From Granulimonas faecalis (GTDB lineage: Bacteria > Actinomycetota > Coriobacteriia > Coriobacteriales > Atopobiaceae), in assembly GCF_022834715.1 (NCBI RefSeq), contig NZ_BQKC01000001.1, positions 904,501-968,500 of the forward strand: a stretch of DNA of 64,000 nt, given 5' to 3'. Below the pieces are notes generated by a model. The model worked only from the letters and a program-made list of their open reading frames with translations. It was not told where the DNA came from and did not search any database. The position numbers were made by a program, and so were the translations under genes. Shown here piece by piece: positions 17,905 through 27,307 of the stretch. The first letter of the stretch is position 1. Each line of letters starts with the position of its first letter.

Positions 17905-18985
17905 ATGGAGAAGAAGCAGCATGGGGCGGACCTCGACCGCGAGGCCGCCAAGGAGCTCAGAGAAGAGACGGACAGGGCCTACGAGGTCCACGAGGAGGAG
18001 GCTCAGGCCGCCGGCGAGCGGGTCACCCTCGACCACGACGACTCCGAGGCGGAACACCACCGCGACTTCCGCGGCGCCTACAACGCCGTGGTCGACGAGG
18101 TGGACAATGACAACTCCGCCCGCACCCTCTGGGGCGACGCCTTCGGGCGTCTGCGCAAGAACAAGCTCGCCGTCATCGGCGCCGTCTGGATCGTGTTCAT
18201 CGCCATCGTGGCGATCACGGCCGACCTCTGGGTCCCCCAGACGCTCGGTTCCCCCATCGCCATCGACTCGTCGCAGATGGCCGACCTCGCAAGGCTCCCC
18301 CCCGTCGCCGGAGCACCCCTTCGGCACCGACTCCCTCGGCCGTGACGTGCTCTGCCGCGTGATCTACGGCGCCCGCGTGTCGCTGATGGTGGGCCTTCTG
18401 GCCACGGCCATCTCCACGGTGCTCGGCCTCATCATGGGCGCCCTCGCCGCCTACTACGGCGGCATCTGGGACACCATCATCATGCGCCTGGCCGACATCT
18501 TCCTGGCCTTCCCCTACACGCTCTTCGTCATCGCCATGCTGGCGGTGCTCGGCCAGGGCATCCAGAACGTCTTCATCGCCATCGGCGTCCTCGGGTGGCC
18601 CTCCATCGCCCGCGTTTTCAGGAGTGCCATCCTCTCGGTCAAGGAGAACGACTACGTCGACGCGGCCCGCTCCATGGGTGCCTCCGACCTCCGCATCGTC
18701 GCCCGCCACATCTTCCCCAACTCCGTGGCCTCCATCGTGGTCTACGCCACGATGAACATCGGCGGCGCCATCCTCACCGAGAGCGCCCTGAGCTTCCTCG
18801 GCATGGGCGTCACTCCGCCCAACCCCTCGTGGGGCTCCATGATCCAGGACGGGCAGACCTACCTCGCCACCGAGCCCTGGCTCATGCTCATGCCCGGTAT
18901 CGCGATCCTGTCCACCGTGCTCGCCTTCACCCTGCTGGGCGACGGCCTGCGCGATGCCCTCGACGTCAAGATGAAGGATGCGTAA
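17905..18985 (+). pseudogene. oppC: oligopeptide permease OppC, interrupted by a +1 frameshift
   Basis: Two overlapping frames together encode one complete OppC. The first (17905-18345, 146 codons) has a long acidic cytoplasmic N-terminus and the first membrane helix 'LAVIGAVWIVFIAIVAITA'. The second, one base later, continues with 'HPFGTDSLGRDVLCRVIYGA', further membrane helices and the EAA loop 'YVDAARSMGASDLRIVARH' and ends at 18985. The switch falls at a run of seven C (18297-18303). With six C the protein would be 359 residues and read through as '...ARLPPSPEHPFGTD'. oppB, oppD and oppF are intact. A sequencing error, a real mutation or slippage-based switching are all possible. Confidence 0.85.
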
Positions 18986-18991
18986 AGACCC

Positions 18992-20107
18992 ATGGCCAAG
19001 AAGCAGAACGAGTCCGTCAAGGACCTCAAGACGGCCCCCATCCCCGAGGGCTCCCATCTTCTCGAGGTGGACGACCTCAAGATGTACTTCCACACCCAGG
19101 ACGGCGTGGTCAAGGCCGTCGACGGCGTGACCTACACCCTCGACCGCGGCGAGACCCTCGGCGTGGTGGGCGAGTCCGGCTCCGGCAAGTCGGTGACCGC
19201 CATGACCATCATGGGCCTCATCGACATGCCCCCGGGGCGCATCGAGGGCGGCGACGTGCGCTACCGCGGGCGCTCCCTGCTCGAGATGACCGAGCAGGAG
19301 ATGCAGTCCATCCGCGGCAACGACATCGCCATGATCTTCCAGGACCCCATGACCTCGCTGAACCCCGTCTACACCATCGGGCGCCAGCTGGGGGAGGGCC
19401 TGAGGATCCACTGCGGCTATTCCAAGAAGCAGGCCCTCGACCGGGCCACCGAGCTCCTCGAGATGGTGGGCATCCCCAACGCCGAGCAGCGCGTGAAGGA
19501 CTACCCGCACCAGTTCTCCGGCGGTATGCGCCAGCGCGCCATGATCGCCATGGCGCTGGCCTGCGACCCCGACATCCTCATCGCCGACGAGCCCACGACG
19601 GCCTTGGACGTCACCATCCAGGCCCAGATCATCGAGCTCATGCAGAAGATGCAGGAGAAGAACGGCAACGCCATCATCATGATCACCCACGACCTCGGCG
19701 TCGTGGCGGACATCGCCGACAAGATCATGGTCATGTACGCCGGGTGCCCCGTGGAGTTCGGCACCGCCGACGAGATCTTCTACTCGCCGATCCATCCCTA
19801 CACCTGGGGCCTCATGCGGTCCATCCCCGAGCAGGTGACCGACGAGAAGAAGCCGCTCACGCCCATCAAGGGCAACCCGCCCTCGCTGGTGAACGTGCCC
19901 AAGGGCTGCTCCTTCTCGCCGCGGTGCCCCTACGCCACCGACCTCTGCCGCACCGAGAGGCCGTCCCTGTACACCACGCCGTCGGGCCACTACGCGCGGT
20001 GCCACTACTGCAACGACCCCGAGTTCGTCGCCAAGAACTCGCCCAAGAACTCCCGCAGCGCCGACGTGGCTGACGGGGCCAAGAACGTCGACGGAAGCGA
20101 GGCCTAA
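18992..20107 (+). CDS. oppD: oligopeptide ABC transporter ATPase OppD
   Basis: This 371-residue ATPase energises peptide import. It has Walker A 'GESGSGKS', Q-loop '[10 protein letters not shown]', signature 'FSGGMRQR', Walker B '[13 protein letters not shown]' and the H-loop 'MITHDLGVV'. The C-terminal oligopeptide-transporter extension carries a Cys cluster ('[15 protein letters not shown]') that in some OppD/DppD proteins binds an Fe-S cluster. It starts 6 bp after oppC and ends 3 bp before oppF. Confidence 0.96.
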   Translation: MAKKQNESVKDLKTAPIPEGSHLLEVDDLKMYFHTQDGVVKAVDGVTYTLDRGETLGVVGESGSGKSVTAMTIMGLIDMPPGRIEGGDVRYRGRSLLEMTEQEMQSIRGNDIAMIFQDPMTSLNPVYTIGRQLGEGLRIHCGYSKKQALDRATELLEMVGIPNAEQRVKDYPHQFSGGMRQRAMIAMALACDPDILIADEPTTALDVTIQAQIIELMQKMQEKNGNAIIMITHDLGVVADIADKIMVMYAGCPVEFGTADEIFYSPIHPYTWGLMRSIPEQVTDEKKPLTPIKGNPPSLVNVPKGCSFSPRCPYATDLCRTERPSLYTTPSGHYARCHYCNDPEFVAKNSPKNSRSADVADGAKNVDGSEA

Positions 20108-20110
20108 GCC

Positions 20111-21133
20111 ATGGCAGACAAGAAGGAGCCCCTGCTCTCCGTTCAGCACCTGACCAAGGAGTTCCCCGTCGACTCCGGGGTCTTCGCCAGCCGCATGGCC
20201 AAGAAGGTCTCGGCCGTGCAGGACGTGAGCTTCGACATCTTCCCCGGCGAGACCTTCGGCCTCGTGGGCGAGTCGGGCTGCGGCAAGTCCACCACCGGCC
20301 GCTGCATCATGCGCCTCACCCACCCCACGGACGGCCGCGTGGTCTTTGACGGCAAGGACGTCGCCTCGATGCACAAGAAGCAGCTCAAGGCCGTCCGCCA
20401 CGACATGCAGTACATCTTCCAGGACCCCTACGCGTCCCTGAACCCCCGCATGACCATCGGCGAGATCGTGAGCGAGCCGCTGGCCATCCACAACGAGATG
20501 GACAGCAACGAGGAGCGCATCGACTACGTCCGCCAGCTCCTCGACATCGTGGGCCTGAACCCCGAGCACATCAACCGTTACCCCCACGAGTTCTCCGGCG
20601 GCCAGCGCCAGCGCGTGGGCATCGCCCGCGCCTTCGCCCTGCACCCCAAGCTCATCATCTGCGACGAGCCGGTCTCGGCCCTGGACGTCTCCATCCAGGC
20701 CCAGGTGCTCAACCTGCTGGGCGACCTCCAGAAGGAGTACGGCACCGCCTACCTCTTCATCGCCCACGACCTCTCTGTGGTGCAGCACATCTCGGACCGC
20801 GTGGCCGTCATGTACCTCGGCAACCTCATGGAGTGGTCCGACTGGTGCACGCTCTACGCCGAGCCGTACCACCCCTACACCCAGGCGCTCCTGTCGGCCG
20901 TGCCCGTGCCCGACCCGGATGTGCAGCGCAGTCGCGAGCGCATCATCCTCGCCGGCGACCCGCCCAGCCCCATCGACCCGCCGAGCGGCTGCCGCTTCCA
21001 CACGCGCTGCCCCATCGCCCAGGAGATCTGCTCCCGGGAGAAGCCCGAGATGCGCGAGGTGGCGCCCGGCCACCACTGCGCGTGCCACTTCGCCAAGCCG
21101 TTCCCCATCCAGGGTTCCTCCATCGAGCTCTAG
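20111..21133 (+). CDS. oppF: oligopeptide ABC transporter ATPase OppF
   Basis: This 340-residue partner ATPase has Walker A 'GESGCGKST', Q-loop '[12 protein letters not shown]', signature '[17 protein letters not shown]', Walker B '[14 protein letters not shown]' and H-loop '[12 protein letters not shown]'. It ends with the OppF C-terminal '[15 protein letters not shown]' cysteine cluster. It is the last gene of the opp operon and is followed by a strong terminator. Confidence 0.96.
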   Translation: MADKKEPLLSVQHLTKEFPVDSGVFASRMAKKVSAVQDVSFDIFPGETFGLVGESGCGKSTTGRCIMRLTHPTDGRVVFDGKDVASMHKKQLKAVRHDMQYIFQDPYASLNPRMTIGEIVSEPLAIHNEMDSNEERIDYVRQLLDIVGLNPEHINRYPHEFSGGQRQRVGIARAFALHPKLIICDEPVSALDVSIQAQVLNLLGDLQKEYGTAYLFIAHDLSVVQHISDRVAVMYLGNLMEWSDWCTLYAEPYHPYTQALLSAVPVPDPDVQRSRERIILAGDPPSPIDPPSGCRFHTRCPIAQEICSREKPEMREVAPGHHCACHFAKPFPIQGSSIEL

Positions 21134-21160
21134 GACGGGCTCCGGGCACGACGCCTTCGA

Positions 21161-21189
21161 CCGGGCGCCCAGCGGGGCGCCCGGTTTTT
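21161..21189 (+). terminator. rho-independent terminator of the opp operon
   Basis: A 10-bp perfect stem (21161-21170 with 21175-21184) with a 4-base loop is followed by TTTTTGTTT. Confidence 0.93.
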
Positions 21190-21265
21190 GTTTCCCGCCG
21201 CATACTTTTCTGCGGCTCCGGGCACAGGTAGAGTGACATACAGGGCGACAGTGAGGTTTTGAGAC

Positions 21266-21661
21266 GTGACTTCCACGGATGAGGGGCGCGCCCACGGGGC
21301 GCCCATCGCACTTTCACAGGCGGAGGTGGGGCGCACCTACCGCCTCGTCTCCTTCGACGGACTCCCCGAGGCCACGGCGCGCCGGCTCGAGTCCGTGGGC
21401 ATGACCTGCGGCACCCAGGTGACCGTCCTCAACAACAAGAGCCGCGGCACCGTGATCGTGCGGGTGCGCGAGACGCGCTGGGCCATGGGCCGCTCCATCA
21501 GCGGCGGCATCCTCGTGGAGCCTGCCGTCGGCGCCCCCGCCGACGGCCTCGTCTCCGAGCGGCATTTCGTGGCCACCGCCGCGAGCTGCGCCATCGGCGC
21601 GCCCGGCATGGACTCCGTCTCCGCGGGGGAGAGCGGCTTCGAGGGGGGCGAGGGCCGATGA
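21266..21661 (+). CDS. feoA: ferrous iron transport protein FeoA
   Basis: FeoA is a small cytoplasmic SH3-like protein that assists the FeoB ferrous-iron channel. The core (about residues 15-90) has 'EVGRTYRLVSFDGLPEATARR' (split) and 'GTVIVRVRETRWAMGRSISGGI'. The total of 131 residues is longer than the usual 75-90 because of a C-terminal tail with no recognised domain. The GTG start is chosen because a GTGAGG-type ribosome-binding site precedes it and it gives a full N-terminus. It overlaps feoB by 4 bp (ATGA). Confidence 0.85.
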   Translation: MTSTDEGRAHGAPIALSQAEVGRTYRLVSFDGLPEATARRLESVGMTCGTQVTVLNNKSRGTVIVRVRETRWAMGRSISGGILVEPAVGAPADGLVSERHFVATAASCAIGAPGMDSVSAGESGFEGGEGR

Positions 21662-23760
21662 ACGCCTTCGAGGAGCACTTCACCTACGAGCCCGTGGGGG
21701 CCGAGCCCGGCCCCGAGGTGGGCCACCCGGGCATGACCATCGCCTTCGTGGGCAACCCCAACTGCGGCAAGACCACGCTCTTCAACGCCTACACGGGCTC
21801 CAACCTCAAGACCGCCAACTGGCCCGGCGTCACCGTGGAGGGCAAGGAGGGCTCGGCCCGGTTCGAGGGCTACGAGGTGCGCCTTGTGGACCTCCCGGGC
21901 ACCTACTCCCTCACGAGCTACACCATGGAGGAGGAGGTCGCCCGCAACTACGTGCTCTCCGGCGACGCGGACGTCATCATCGACGTCGTGGACGCCTCGT
22001 CCCTCGAGCGCTCCCTCTACCTCACCCTGCAGCTCCTCGCCCTCGGAAAGCCCGTGGTCGTGGCCCTCAACATGATGGACGTCGTGGCCAAGCGCGGCAT
22101 GGAGATCGACGTTCACCGCCTCTCGGAGACCCTGGGCGCACCCGTCATCCCCGTGAGCGCCCGCAGGCGCGAGGGCCTGCAACCGCTCCTCCACGCCGCC
22201 TACCACCACCGCGGCGTGGCCCACGACCCCATCCAGCACTTCCACCCGGTGGACGACGGCATGGCCGAGAAGCACGCCGAGAACGTCATGGTCTACTCCC
22301 GCGACCTCGAGGGGCGCATCGACGCCGTGCAGGCGGCCTTCGAGGGGCGCTACCCCGACGTCGCGAACCCCCGCTGGTATGCGACGAAGCTCCTGGAGGG
22401 CGACGTCGCCGTGCGGCGCGACTACCCCCTGGACGTCCCCGAGCTCGAGGAGGACCTCGAGGAGCGCTTCATCGCCGAGCGCTACGACTTCATCAGCGGC
22501 GTGGTGGCCGAGTGCGTGTTCAACCGCGAGCGCCGTGCCGAGGCGACGGACCGCGCCGACCGCGTCCTGACGAGCCGGGTGTGGTCCATCCCCGTCTTCC
22601 TCCTCATCATGGCCGCGGTGTTCGGGCTCACGTTCGTCCTCGGCGACGCCGTGAAGGACGTCTTCCAGACATGGCTCGACCTTTTCAACGGCTGGGTGGC
22701 CGACGGCCTTGCGGCCCTCGGCGCCTCCGAGGCGGTGGTGAGCCTCGTGTGCGACGGCGCCATCTCCGGCGTGGGCACCGTGCTCACGTTCCTGCCCAAC
22801 ATCTTCATCCTCTTCTGCGCCCTGGCGTTCCTCGAGGACTCCGGCTACATGAGCCGCGTGGCCTACGTCATGGACGGCATCATGGGCGCCCTCGGGCTCT
22901 CCGGCCGCGCGTTCATCCCCATGATCCTGGGCTTCGGCTGCACCGTCCCCGCCATCATGAGCTCGCGCACCCTTGAGAGCATGCGCGACCGGCGCCGGGT
23001 CATGCTCGTCACGCCGTTCATGAGCTGCTCGGCGAGGCTCCCCATCTACGTGCTGCTGAGCGGCATGTTCTTCGGGCAGTGGGCCGGCCTCGCGGCCTTC
23101 TCCATGTACGTGCTCGGCATCGTCGTGGCGCTCCTCGTGCTGCTGGTGCTCAAGGTCATGGGCCACGCCACCGACGACGAGGGCGGCATGCTCCTCATCG
23201 AGCTCCCCGAGTACAAGATGCCGGACGCCTACACCGTGTGGGTGTACGTGAAGGACAAGGTCCTCGACTATCTGGAGCGCGCCGGCACCGTCATCTTCGC
23301 GGCGTCCGTGATCATGTGGGTGCTCCTGAACTTCGGGGCCACGGGCTACGTTGGCGAGAACGTGGACGGGTCGTTCGCCGCCGTCGTCGGCCGCGCCATC
23401 GCGCCTGCGCTGGCACCCTTCGGCTCCGGCGACTGGCGCCTCGCCGCGGCGCTCCTCGCCGGCATCTCCGCCAAGGAGGTCGTGGTCTCCAGCCTCTCCG
23501 TGCTGTTCGGCGTGAGCGGCACGGCCGTGGGCACGGCGGCCCTCCACGACGCCCTGCTGGGCATCGGGTTCGGCCCGGCCAACGCCCTGGCGTTCATGAC
23601 GTTCTGCCTGCTCTACGTGCCCTGCATCGCCACGATCGCCACCATCAGGAGCGAGAGCGGCTCGTCGCGCTACGCCCTGTTCGCGGTGGTGTTCCAGCTG
23701 GCAGTGGCCTGGGTGGTGGCCTGGCTCGTGTTCCTGGTGGCCGGGTCGCTGCTGGGCTGA
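21658..23760 (+). CDS. feoB: ferrous iron transporter FeoB
   Basis: This 700-residue inner-membrane Fe(II) transporter has an N-terminal G domain with G1 'GNPNCGKTT', the switch region 'TANWPGVTVEG', G3 'DLPGTYSL' and G4 'NMMD'. A helical spacer follows, then two Gate-type membrane repeats ('GFGCTVPAIMSSRTLES' and 'LLAGISAKEVVVSSLSVLFG'). The first Gate carries the conserved Cys of the family. The start overlaps feoA, giving translational coupling. FeoAB is the main route for ferrous iron in anaerobic hosts. No clear iron-regulator box could be identified upstream of feoA. Confidence 0.97.
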   Translation: MNAFEEHFTYEPVGAEPGPEVGHPGMTIAFVGNPNCGKTTLFNAYTGSNLKTANWPGVTVEGKEGSARFEGYEVRLVDLPGTYSLTSYTMEEEVARNYVLSGDADVIIDVVDASSLERSLYLTLQLLALGKPVVVALNMMDVVAKRGMEIDVHRLSETLGAPVIPVSARRREGLQPLLHAAYHHRGVAHDPIQHFHPVDDGMAEKHAENVMVYSRDLEGRIDAVQAAFEGRYPDVANPRWYATKLLEGDVAVRRDYPLDVPELEEDLEERFIAERYDFISGVVAECVFNRERRAEATDRADRVLTSRVWSIPVFLLIMAAVFGLTFVLGDAVKDVFQTWLDLFNGWVADGLAALGASEAVVSLVCDGAISGVGTVLTFLPNIFILFCALAFLEDSGYMSRVAYVMDGIMGALGLSGRAFIPMILGFGCTVPAIMSSRTLESMRDRRRVMLVTPFMSCSARLPIYVLLSGMFFGQWAGLAAFSMYVLGIVVALLVLLVLKVMGHATDDEGGMLLIELPEYKMPDAYTVWVYVKDKVLDYLERAGTVIFAASVIMWVLLNFGATGYVGENVDGSFAAVVGRAIAPALAPFGSGDWRLAAALLAGISAKEVVVSSLSVLFGVSGTAVGTAALHDALLGIGFGPANALAFMTFCLLYVPCIATIATIRSESGSSRYALFAVVFQLAVAWVVAWLVFLVAGSLLG

Positions 23761-24809
23761 GCGGGCCGCAGCCTGTGCGTGGGGGAGGGTCTGTCCGACG
23801 GGGGCAGGCCCTCCCTATCTGTGCCGCCGTCCCGGTAGGCCTCAGGGACGAACGTCCAGGCGGTGTCGACGGACGGGTCGAGCTCCGGCAGCCCCTGCCA
23901 GAGGCGCTTGGGCATGAGGTGCACGCGGAGGTCGTAGCCGCGCTGGTCCCTGCCACGGCCGGGGAGGGACACGGCGTCGTAGAAGCCCTTCCAGAGGGCG
24001 CGGACGTAGGCCTCCTCGCGGTGGGTGTCGTCCAGCCTGCGGCACGCCTCGCGCGCCGCCTCGCCGTCGAGGCGCACGAGGGCGAGGCGGCCGCCCTCGT
24101 GCAGAACGGCCGAGCCGTGGGCCGGGTCGACGATGCAGAACCGCTCGGTGCCCATGCGGCGGCGGAAGTGCCCGGCCACGAGGGGCACGACGTCCGCCTT
24201 GGGGCGGTAGACGGCCAGGTACTCGCCAGTGGACAGACGCGAGAACCGGATGAACTGGCGCGCGTGCTCGCACTCGCCGGCGGCGGCCGTGGCGAGTTCC
24301 TCGGCCCGGGCGATGGCCGGGTCGCTGTTGTGGGTGCCCACGGCCGGCCCCCAGGTGAAGCCGCCGCGGAGGTAGCGGTGCAGGGCCTCCGCCATGTCGG
24401 GTTCGTCCACCATGGACGCCACGAGGCTCACGAGGTGCCGCGGGGAGTGCACGTAGCGGGGCAGGCCGCGCCCGGAGGCCATGGGGGCCGTGGCGGCGAG
24501 GAAGCCGTCCAGGACCCGCTGGGCCACGGCGGGGTCCGTCCCCACGGCGGCGGTCGCCTCCCCGAGCCGGGGCTGCCCGGCACCCTCCGCCTGCAGGCGC
24601 ACGGCGTCGGGGCGCAGCCGGGCCAGGTAGGCGGCGCCCACGGCCGTGAGCACGCCCTCGGCGCTGGCCTCGCACGAGAGGCAGAGCGGCCCCCGGGCCC
24701 CGAGGGCCGCTAGGTCGCGGAGCACCTCCGGGGGCAGGGTGGCCTCAGAACAGGGCGAGCTGCCCCTCGGCGGCGCGGCGGGTGCGGTTGTAGCGGGAGC
24801 CTCGGGCAT
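23670..24809 (-). CDS. TIGR03915-family putative DNA metabolism protein
   Basis: This protein has up to 379 residues. The family core runs from about 'LCLSCEASAEGVLTAVGAAY' to 'MPKRLWQGLPELDP', with 'RFSRLSTGEYLAVYRPKADV' (in two parts) and 'FCIVDPAHGSAVLHEGGRL' between. This family nearly always sits next to a TIGR03916 radical SAM protein, as here; the two are thought to act together in an undefined DNA modification or repair reaction. The start is uncertain. The ATG at 24809 has an upstream GGAGAAGG and overlaps the radical SAM gene by 65 bp, and no better site was found inside. The last 30 or so codons run antisense into the 3' end of feoB and are low-complexity, so the true C-terminus may differ. 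Confidence 0.8.
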   Translation of the reverse strand: MPEAPATTAPAAPPRGSSPCSEATLPPEVLRDLAALGARGPLCLSCEASAEGVLTAVGAAYLARLRPDAVRLQAEGAGQPRLGEATAAVGTDPAVAQRVLDGFLAATAPMASGRGLPRYVHSPRHLVSLVASMVDEPDMAEALHRYLRGGFTWGPAVGTHNSDPAIARAEELATAAAGECEHARQFIRFSRLSTGEYLAVYRPKADVVPLVAGHFRRRMGTERFCIVDPAHGSAVLHEGGRLALVRLDGEAAREACRRLDDTHREEAYVRALWKGFYDAVSLPGRGRDQRGYDLRVHLMPKRLWQGLPELDPSVDTAWTFVPEAYRDGGTDREGLPPSDRPSPTHRLRPAQPSSDPATRNTSQATTQATASWNTTANRA

Positions 24810-26124
24810 CGGATACCACCTTCTCCCGTATGAGCTCGGGGTCGGCGGGGCTTCGCGGGTCCCTCTTTCCCCCGCAGGTGAGGAAGTGCCGGGCGCGGCG
24901 CAGGGTGAGCCGCAGGCGCTCGAGGTCGTCGAACCCCAGGTGGTGGCTCCTGCGGGCGCGGCAGATCTTGCGGGCGCCCTCCGGGCCGATGCCCGGCACC
25001 CGCAGGAGCTCCTCCTTGGTGGCCGTGTTGACCTCCACGGGGAACTCGTCGATGTGGGCGAGGGCCCAGGCGAGCTTGGGGTCCACGTCCAGGTCCAGGA
25101 AGGGCGCCTCGGGGCTCACGAGCTCGTCCGCCGTGAATCCGTAGAAGCGCATGAGCCAGTCCGCCTGGTAGAGGCGGTGCTCGCGGCGCAGGGGCACCGG
25201 CGTCTCGGGGTGGGGGAGCCGGCCGTCCTCCACCACCGGCATGTAGGCGGAGAAGAACACGCGCTTGAGCCCGTAGGTGGAGTAGAGCGAGGAGGACAGC
25301 TTGAGGATGCGGTTGTCGTCCTCGGGGGAGGCGCCGACGATGAGCTGGGTGGACTGCCCCGCCGGGGCGAACGGGGCCGGGGCGCCGGGCTTGCGGCCGC
25401 CGCGCCTCCGGAGGCCGCCGCGGGCGCCGGGGAGGCCCCTGGGCGCCGGCGGGAGGTCGGGCCTCACCGTCGAGAGGTGCGAGCCGCCGCCCAGGTAGCC
25501 GGGGCCCGTGGCGCCGAGGAGGCGCTCCCGCTCCATGGTGTCCCGGATCTGGCGCATGGGGGAGAGCACCGTGCCCGCGCGCTTCTCGGGGCAGAGGGCC
25601 TCCAGCGACCCCGAGCTGGGGAGCTCGATGTTCACGGAGATGCGGTCCGCCAGCCGTCCCAGGGCGTCGAGAAGCTCGGGGGAGGCGCCGGGGATGGCCT
25701 TGGCGTGGATGTAGCCGTTGAAGCGGTGCTCCTCTCGGAGGAGCCGGAGGACCTCGATCATGCGCTCGCACGTGCGGTCGGCCCCGCCGAGCACCCCGGA
25801 GCTCAGGAAGAGCCCCTCGATGTAGTTGCGGCGGTAGAAGTCCATGGTGAGCTGCGCGAGCTCCGCCGGCTCGAACGTGGCCGTGGCGTGGGGGTTGGAG
25901 CGGCGGTTGACGCAGTAGGCGCAGTCGTAGGAGCAGGCGTTGGACATGAGCACCTTGAGCAGGGTCACGCAGCGGCCGTCCGGCGTGAAGCTGTGGCAGC
26001 ACCCCGCGGCGCTCGCGGCGCCGAGGGACCCCTCCCGCGGCCCGCGGTCCACGCCCGACGACGTGCAGGCCGCGTCGTACTTGGCGGCGTCCGCCAGTAT
26101 GGTGAGCTTAGAGAGGGTGTCCAC
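24745..26124 (-). CDS. TIGR03916-family radical SAM protein, putative DNA modification/repair
   Basis: This 459-residue radical SAM enzyme has the [4Fe-4S] motif 'CSYDCAYC' (CX3CX2C), the family opening 'KLTILADAAKYDAACTSSG' and a C-terminal helix-hairpin-helix ('ATKEELLRVPGIGPEGARKI') of the DNA-binding type. Between the barrel strands it has a Gly/Pro/Arg-rich insertion (about residues 215-250) that looks like a disordered loop. The ATG start matches the family N-terminus. A GAACGGGTGTTC palindrome lies between the likely -10 and the start, suggesting LexA/SOS control. It is upstream of, and overlaps, its TIGR03915 partner. The reaction is unknown. Confidence 0.9.
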   Translation of the reverse strand: MDTLSKLTILADAAKYDAACTSSGVDRGPREGSLGAASAAGCCHSFTPDGRCVTLLKVLMSNACSYDCAYCVNRRSNPHATATFEPAELAQLTMDFYRRNYIEGLFLSSGVLGGADRTCERMIEVLRLLREEHRFNGYIHAKAIPGASPELLDALGRLADRISVNIELPSSGSLEALCPEKRAGTVLSPMRQIRDTMERERLLGATGPGYLGGGSHLSTVRPDLPPAPRGLPGARGGLRRRGGRKPGAPAPFAPAGQSTQLIVGASPEDDNRILKLSSSLYSTYGLKRVFFSAYMPVVEDGRLPHPETPVPLRREHRLYQADWLMRFYGFTADELVSPEAPFLDLDVDPKLAWALAHIDEFPVEVNTATKEELLRVPGIGPEGARKICRARRSHHLGFDDLERLRLTLRRARHFLTCGGKRDPRSPADPELIREKVVSDARGSRYNRTRRAAEGQLALF

Positions 26125-26138
26125 GCCGCCTCCTGGTA

Positions 26139-26165
26139 GAACGGGTGTTCCTTCTCCTCAGTATA
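26139..26165 (-). promoter_or_regulatory. SOS-type (LexA) box and -10 for the radical SAM gene
   Basis: A perfect GAAC-N4-GTTC palindrome (26139-26150) is the core of the LexA operator known from Bacillus and Actinobacteria. On the minus strand TATACT (26165-26160) lies 9 bp before it, so a repressor bound here would cover the start of transcription. It is 15 bp from the start codon of the TIGR03916 gene. Confidence 0.6.
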
Positions 26166-26193
26166 GCAGGGGCAAACGGATGTTCGGCCGCGA

Positions 26194-26829
26194 TCAGAAC
26201 TCGGCGAACCTCGGCCCGTGCACCACGCAGAGGTCCCGCCCGCTGGCGAGCTCCGTGACCTTGGCGCGGAACGCCTCCTCCTCGCCGGCGCGGAAGTCGC
26301 AGGTGAGCTGCACCTCGTCGGTGAAGATCTGGCCCACCACCTTGCCGCCGGCGTCTCTGGCCATGCGTCGCACCTGGTCGTACCAGGCGTAGGGGATGCA
26401 GCAGGCGACGCGGGTCACGGGCCGCATCTCCACCACGATCCCCTGGGAGCGGGCTTCCTCCACGGCGCCCGCCACGGCGCCGCCGTAGGCGCGCACCAGC
26501 CCGCCGGGCCCCAGGAGCGTGCCGCCGAAGTAGCGGGTGGTCACCGCGCAGACGTCGGCCAAGCCGGCCCCGCGGAGCGCGTCGAGGGAGGGGAGGCCCG
26601 AGGTCCGCTGGGGCTCGCCATCGTCGCTCGCGCGCTCCTTGCCCGAGGCCAGCACCCAGGCCGGCACGTGGTGGCGGGCGTCGTGGTGGAGGGCGCGCAC
26701 CTCGTCGACGAACCCCTCGGCCTCGGCCTCCGTCTCCACGTGGCGCAGGGCGGCGATGAAGCGGCTCTTGCGGTCAACGAGCTCGAAGACGGCCTCGGTT
26801 TCGGGTTTCAGGGTGAGATAGGTCTTCAC
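26194..26829 (-). CDS. YigZ/IMPACT family protein
   Basis: This 211-residue protein has the UPF0029 N-terminal signature: 'KSRFIAALRHVETEAEAEGF', 'HHDARHHVPAWVL', 'ERASDDGEPQRTSGLPSL' and 'VTTRYFGGTLLGPGGLVRAYGGA' in two parts. A C-terminal DUF1949 domain follows. Eukaryotic IMPACT modulates GCN2 and bacterial members are of unknown function, possibly RNA- or ribosome-associated. The GTG at 26829 is chosen because GAGGAG lies 7 bp before it and the family N-terminus follows directly. It is divergent from rnpB. Confidence 0.9.
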   Translation of the reverse strand: MKTYLTLKPETEAVFELVDRKSRFIAALRHVETEAEAEGFVDEVRALHHDARHHVPAWVLASGKERASDDGEPQRTSGLPSLDALRGAGLADVCAVTTRYFGGTLLGPGGLVRAYGGAVAGAVEEARSQGIVVEMRPVTRVACCIPYAWYDQVRRMARDAGGKVVGQIFTDEVQLTCDFRAGEEEAFRAKVTELASGRDLCVVHGPRFAEF

Positions 26830-26865
26830 GGGGCGCTCCTCGGGGTGTCGTCGGTCTGGTGCAAT

Positions 26866-26873
26866 GCTATACT
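26866..26873 (+). promoter_or_regulatory. extended -10 promoter of rnpB
   Basis: TGCTATACT is an extended -10 element (TGN plus TATACT at 26868-26873) 8 bp before the first base of the P1 helix of RNase P RNA. No clear -35 is seen, which is usual for extended -10 promoters. Confidence 0.6.
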
Positions 26874-26880
26874 GCTTGGT

Positions 26881-27238
26881 CGCGAAGCGGGCCGGACGGC
26901 CGCGCCCCCTCTCCGGGGGTGAGGAAAGTCCGGGCTCCATAGGGCAAGATGCCGGCTAACGGCCGGGCGGAGCGATCCGACGGAAAGTGCCGCAGAAAAG
27001 AAGACTCCCACTGGCCCGCAAGGGTTAAGGGAAAAGCTGAAACGGTGGTGTAAGAGACCACCAGCACCCCGGCAACGGGGTGGCTTGGTAAACCCCATCC
27101 GGAGCAAGCGCAAATAGGAACGCCATGGGTTGGCCCGACCCGCGTTCGGGTTGCGCGCGAGAGAAGGACCGCGGCGACGCGGCCTCGAGATAAATGGTCG
27201 TCTATTACAGAACCCGGCTTACAGGCCCGCTTCGCACC
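26881..27238 (+). ncRNA. rnpB: RNase P RNA, class A
   Basis: This is the catalytic RNA that removes tRNA 5' leaders. The P1 helix is a 12-bp pairing of 26882-26893 with 27224-27235. The universal core elements are present: 'GAGGAAAGTCCGGGCTCC' near the 5' end, 'AGGGTTAAGGGAAAAGC' in the specificity domain, and the 3' core 'GAGATAAATGGTCGTC' with 'ACAGAACCCGGCTTA'. The length is about 355 nt. It lies between a divergent yigZ-like gene and a convergent HAD gene, as in several Actinobacteria. Confidence 0.97.
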
Positions 27239-27250
27239 TTCTCGCACACA

Positions 27251-27282
27251 GGCCCGCCGCCCCCACGGGGACGGCGGGCCTT
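27251..27282 (+). terminator. terminator after rnpB (possibly bidirectional)
   Basis: GGCCCGCCG pairs with CGGCGGGCC, with inner C/G pairs and one bulged A (27251-27280), followed by TT. It also lies downstream of the convergent HAD gene. Confidence 0.65.
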
Positions 27283-27307
27283 CCCCGTGGGGCCCGTGCG
27301 GAGGGGC

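Noticed and set aside
18215-21295. Very long open frame antisense to oppC, oppD and oppF
   Set aside because: It is a by-product of high G+C codon bias; it covers three recognised genes on the other strand and its product is low-complexity Gly/Val/His/Leu-rich sequence with no domain.
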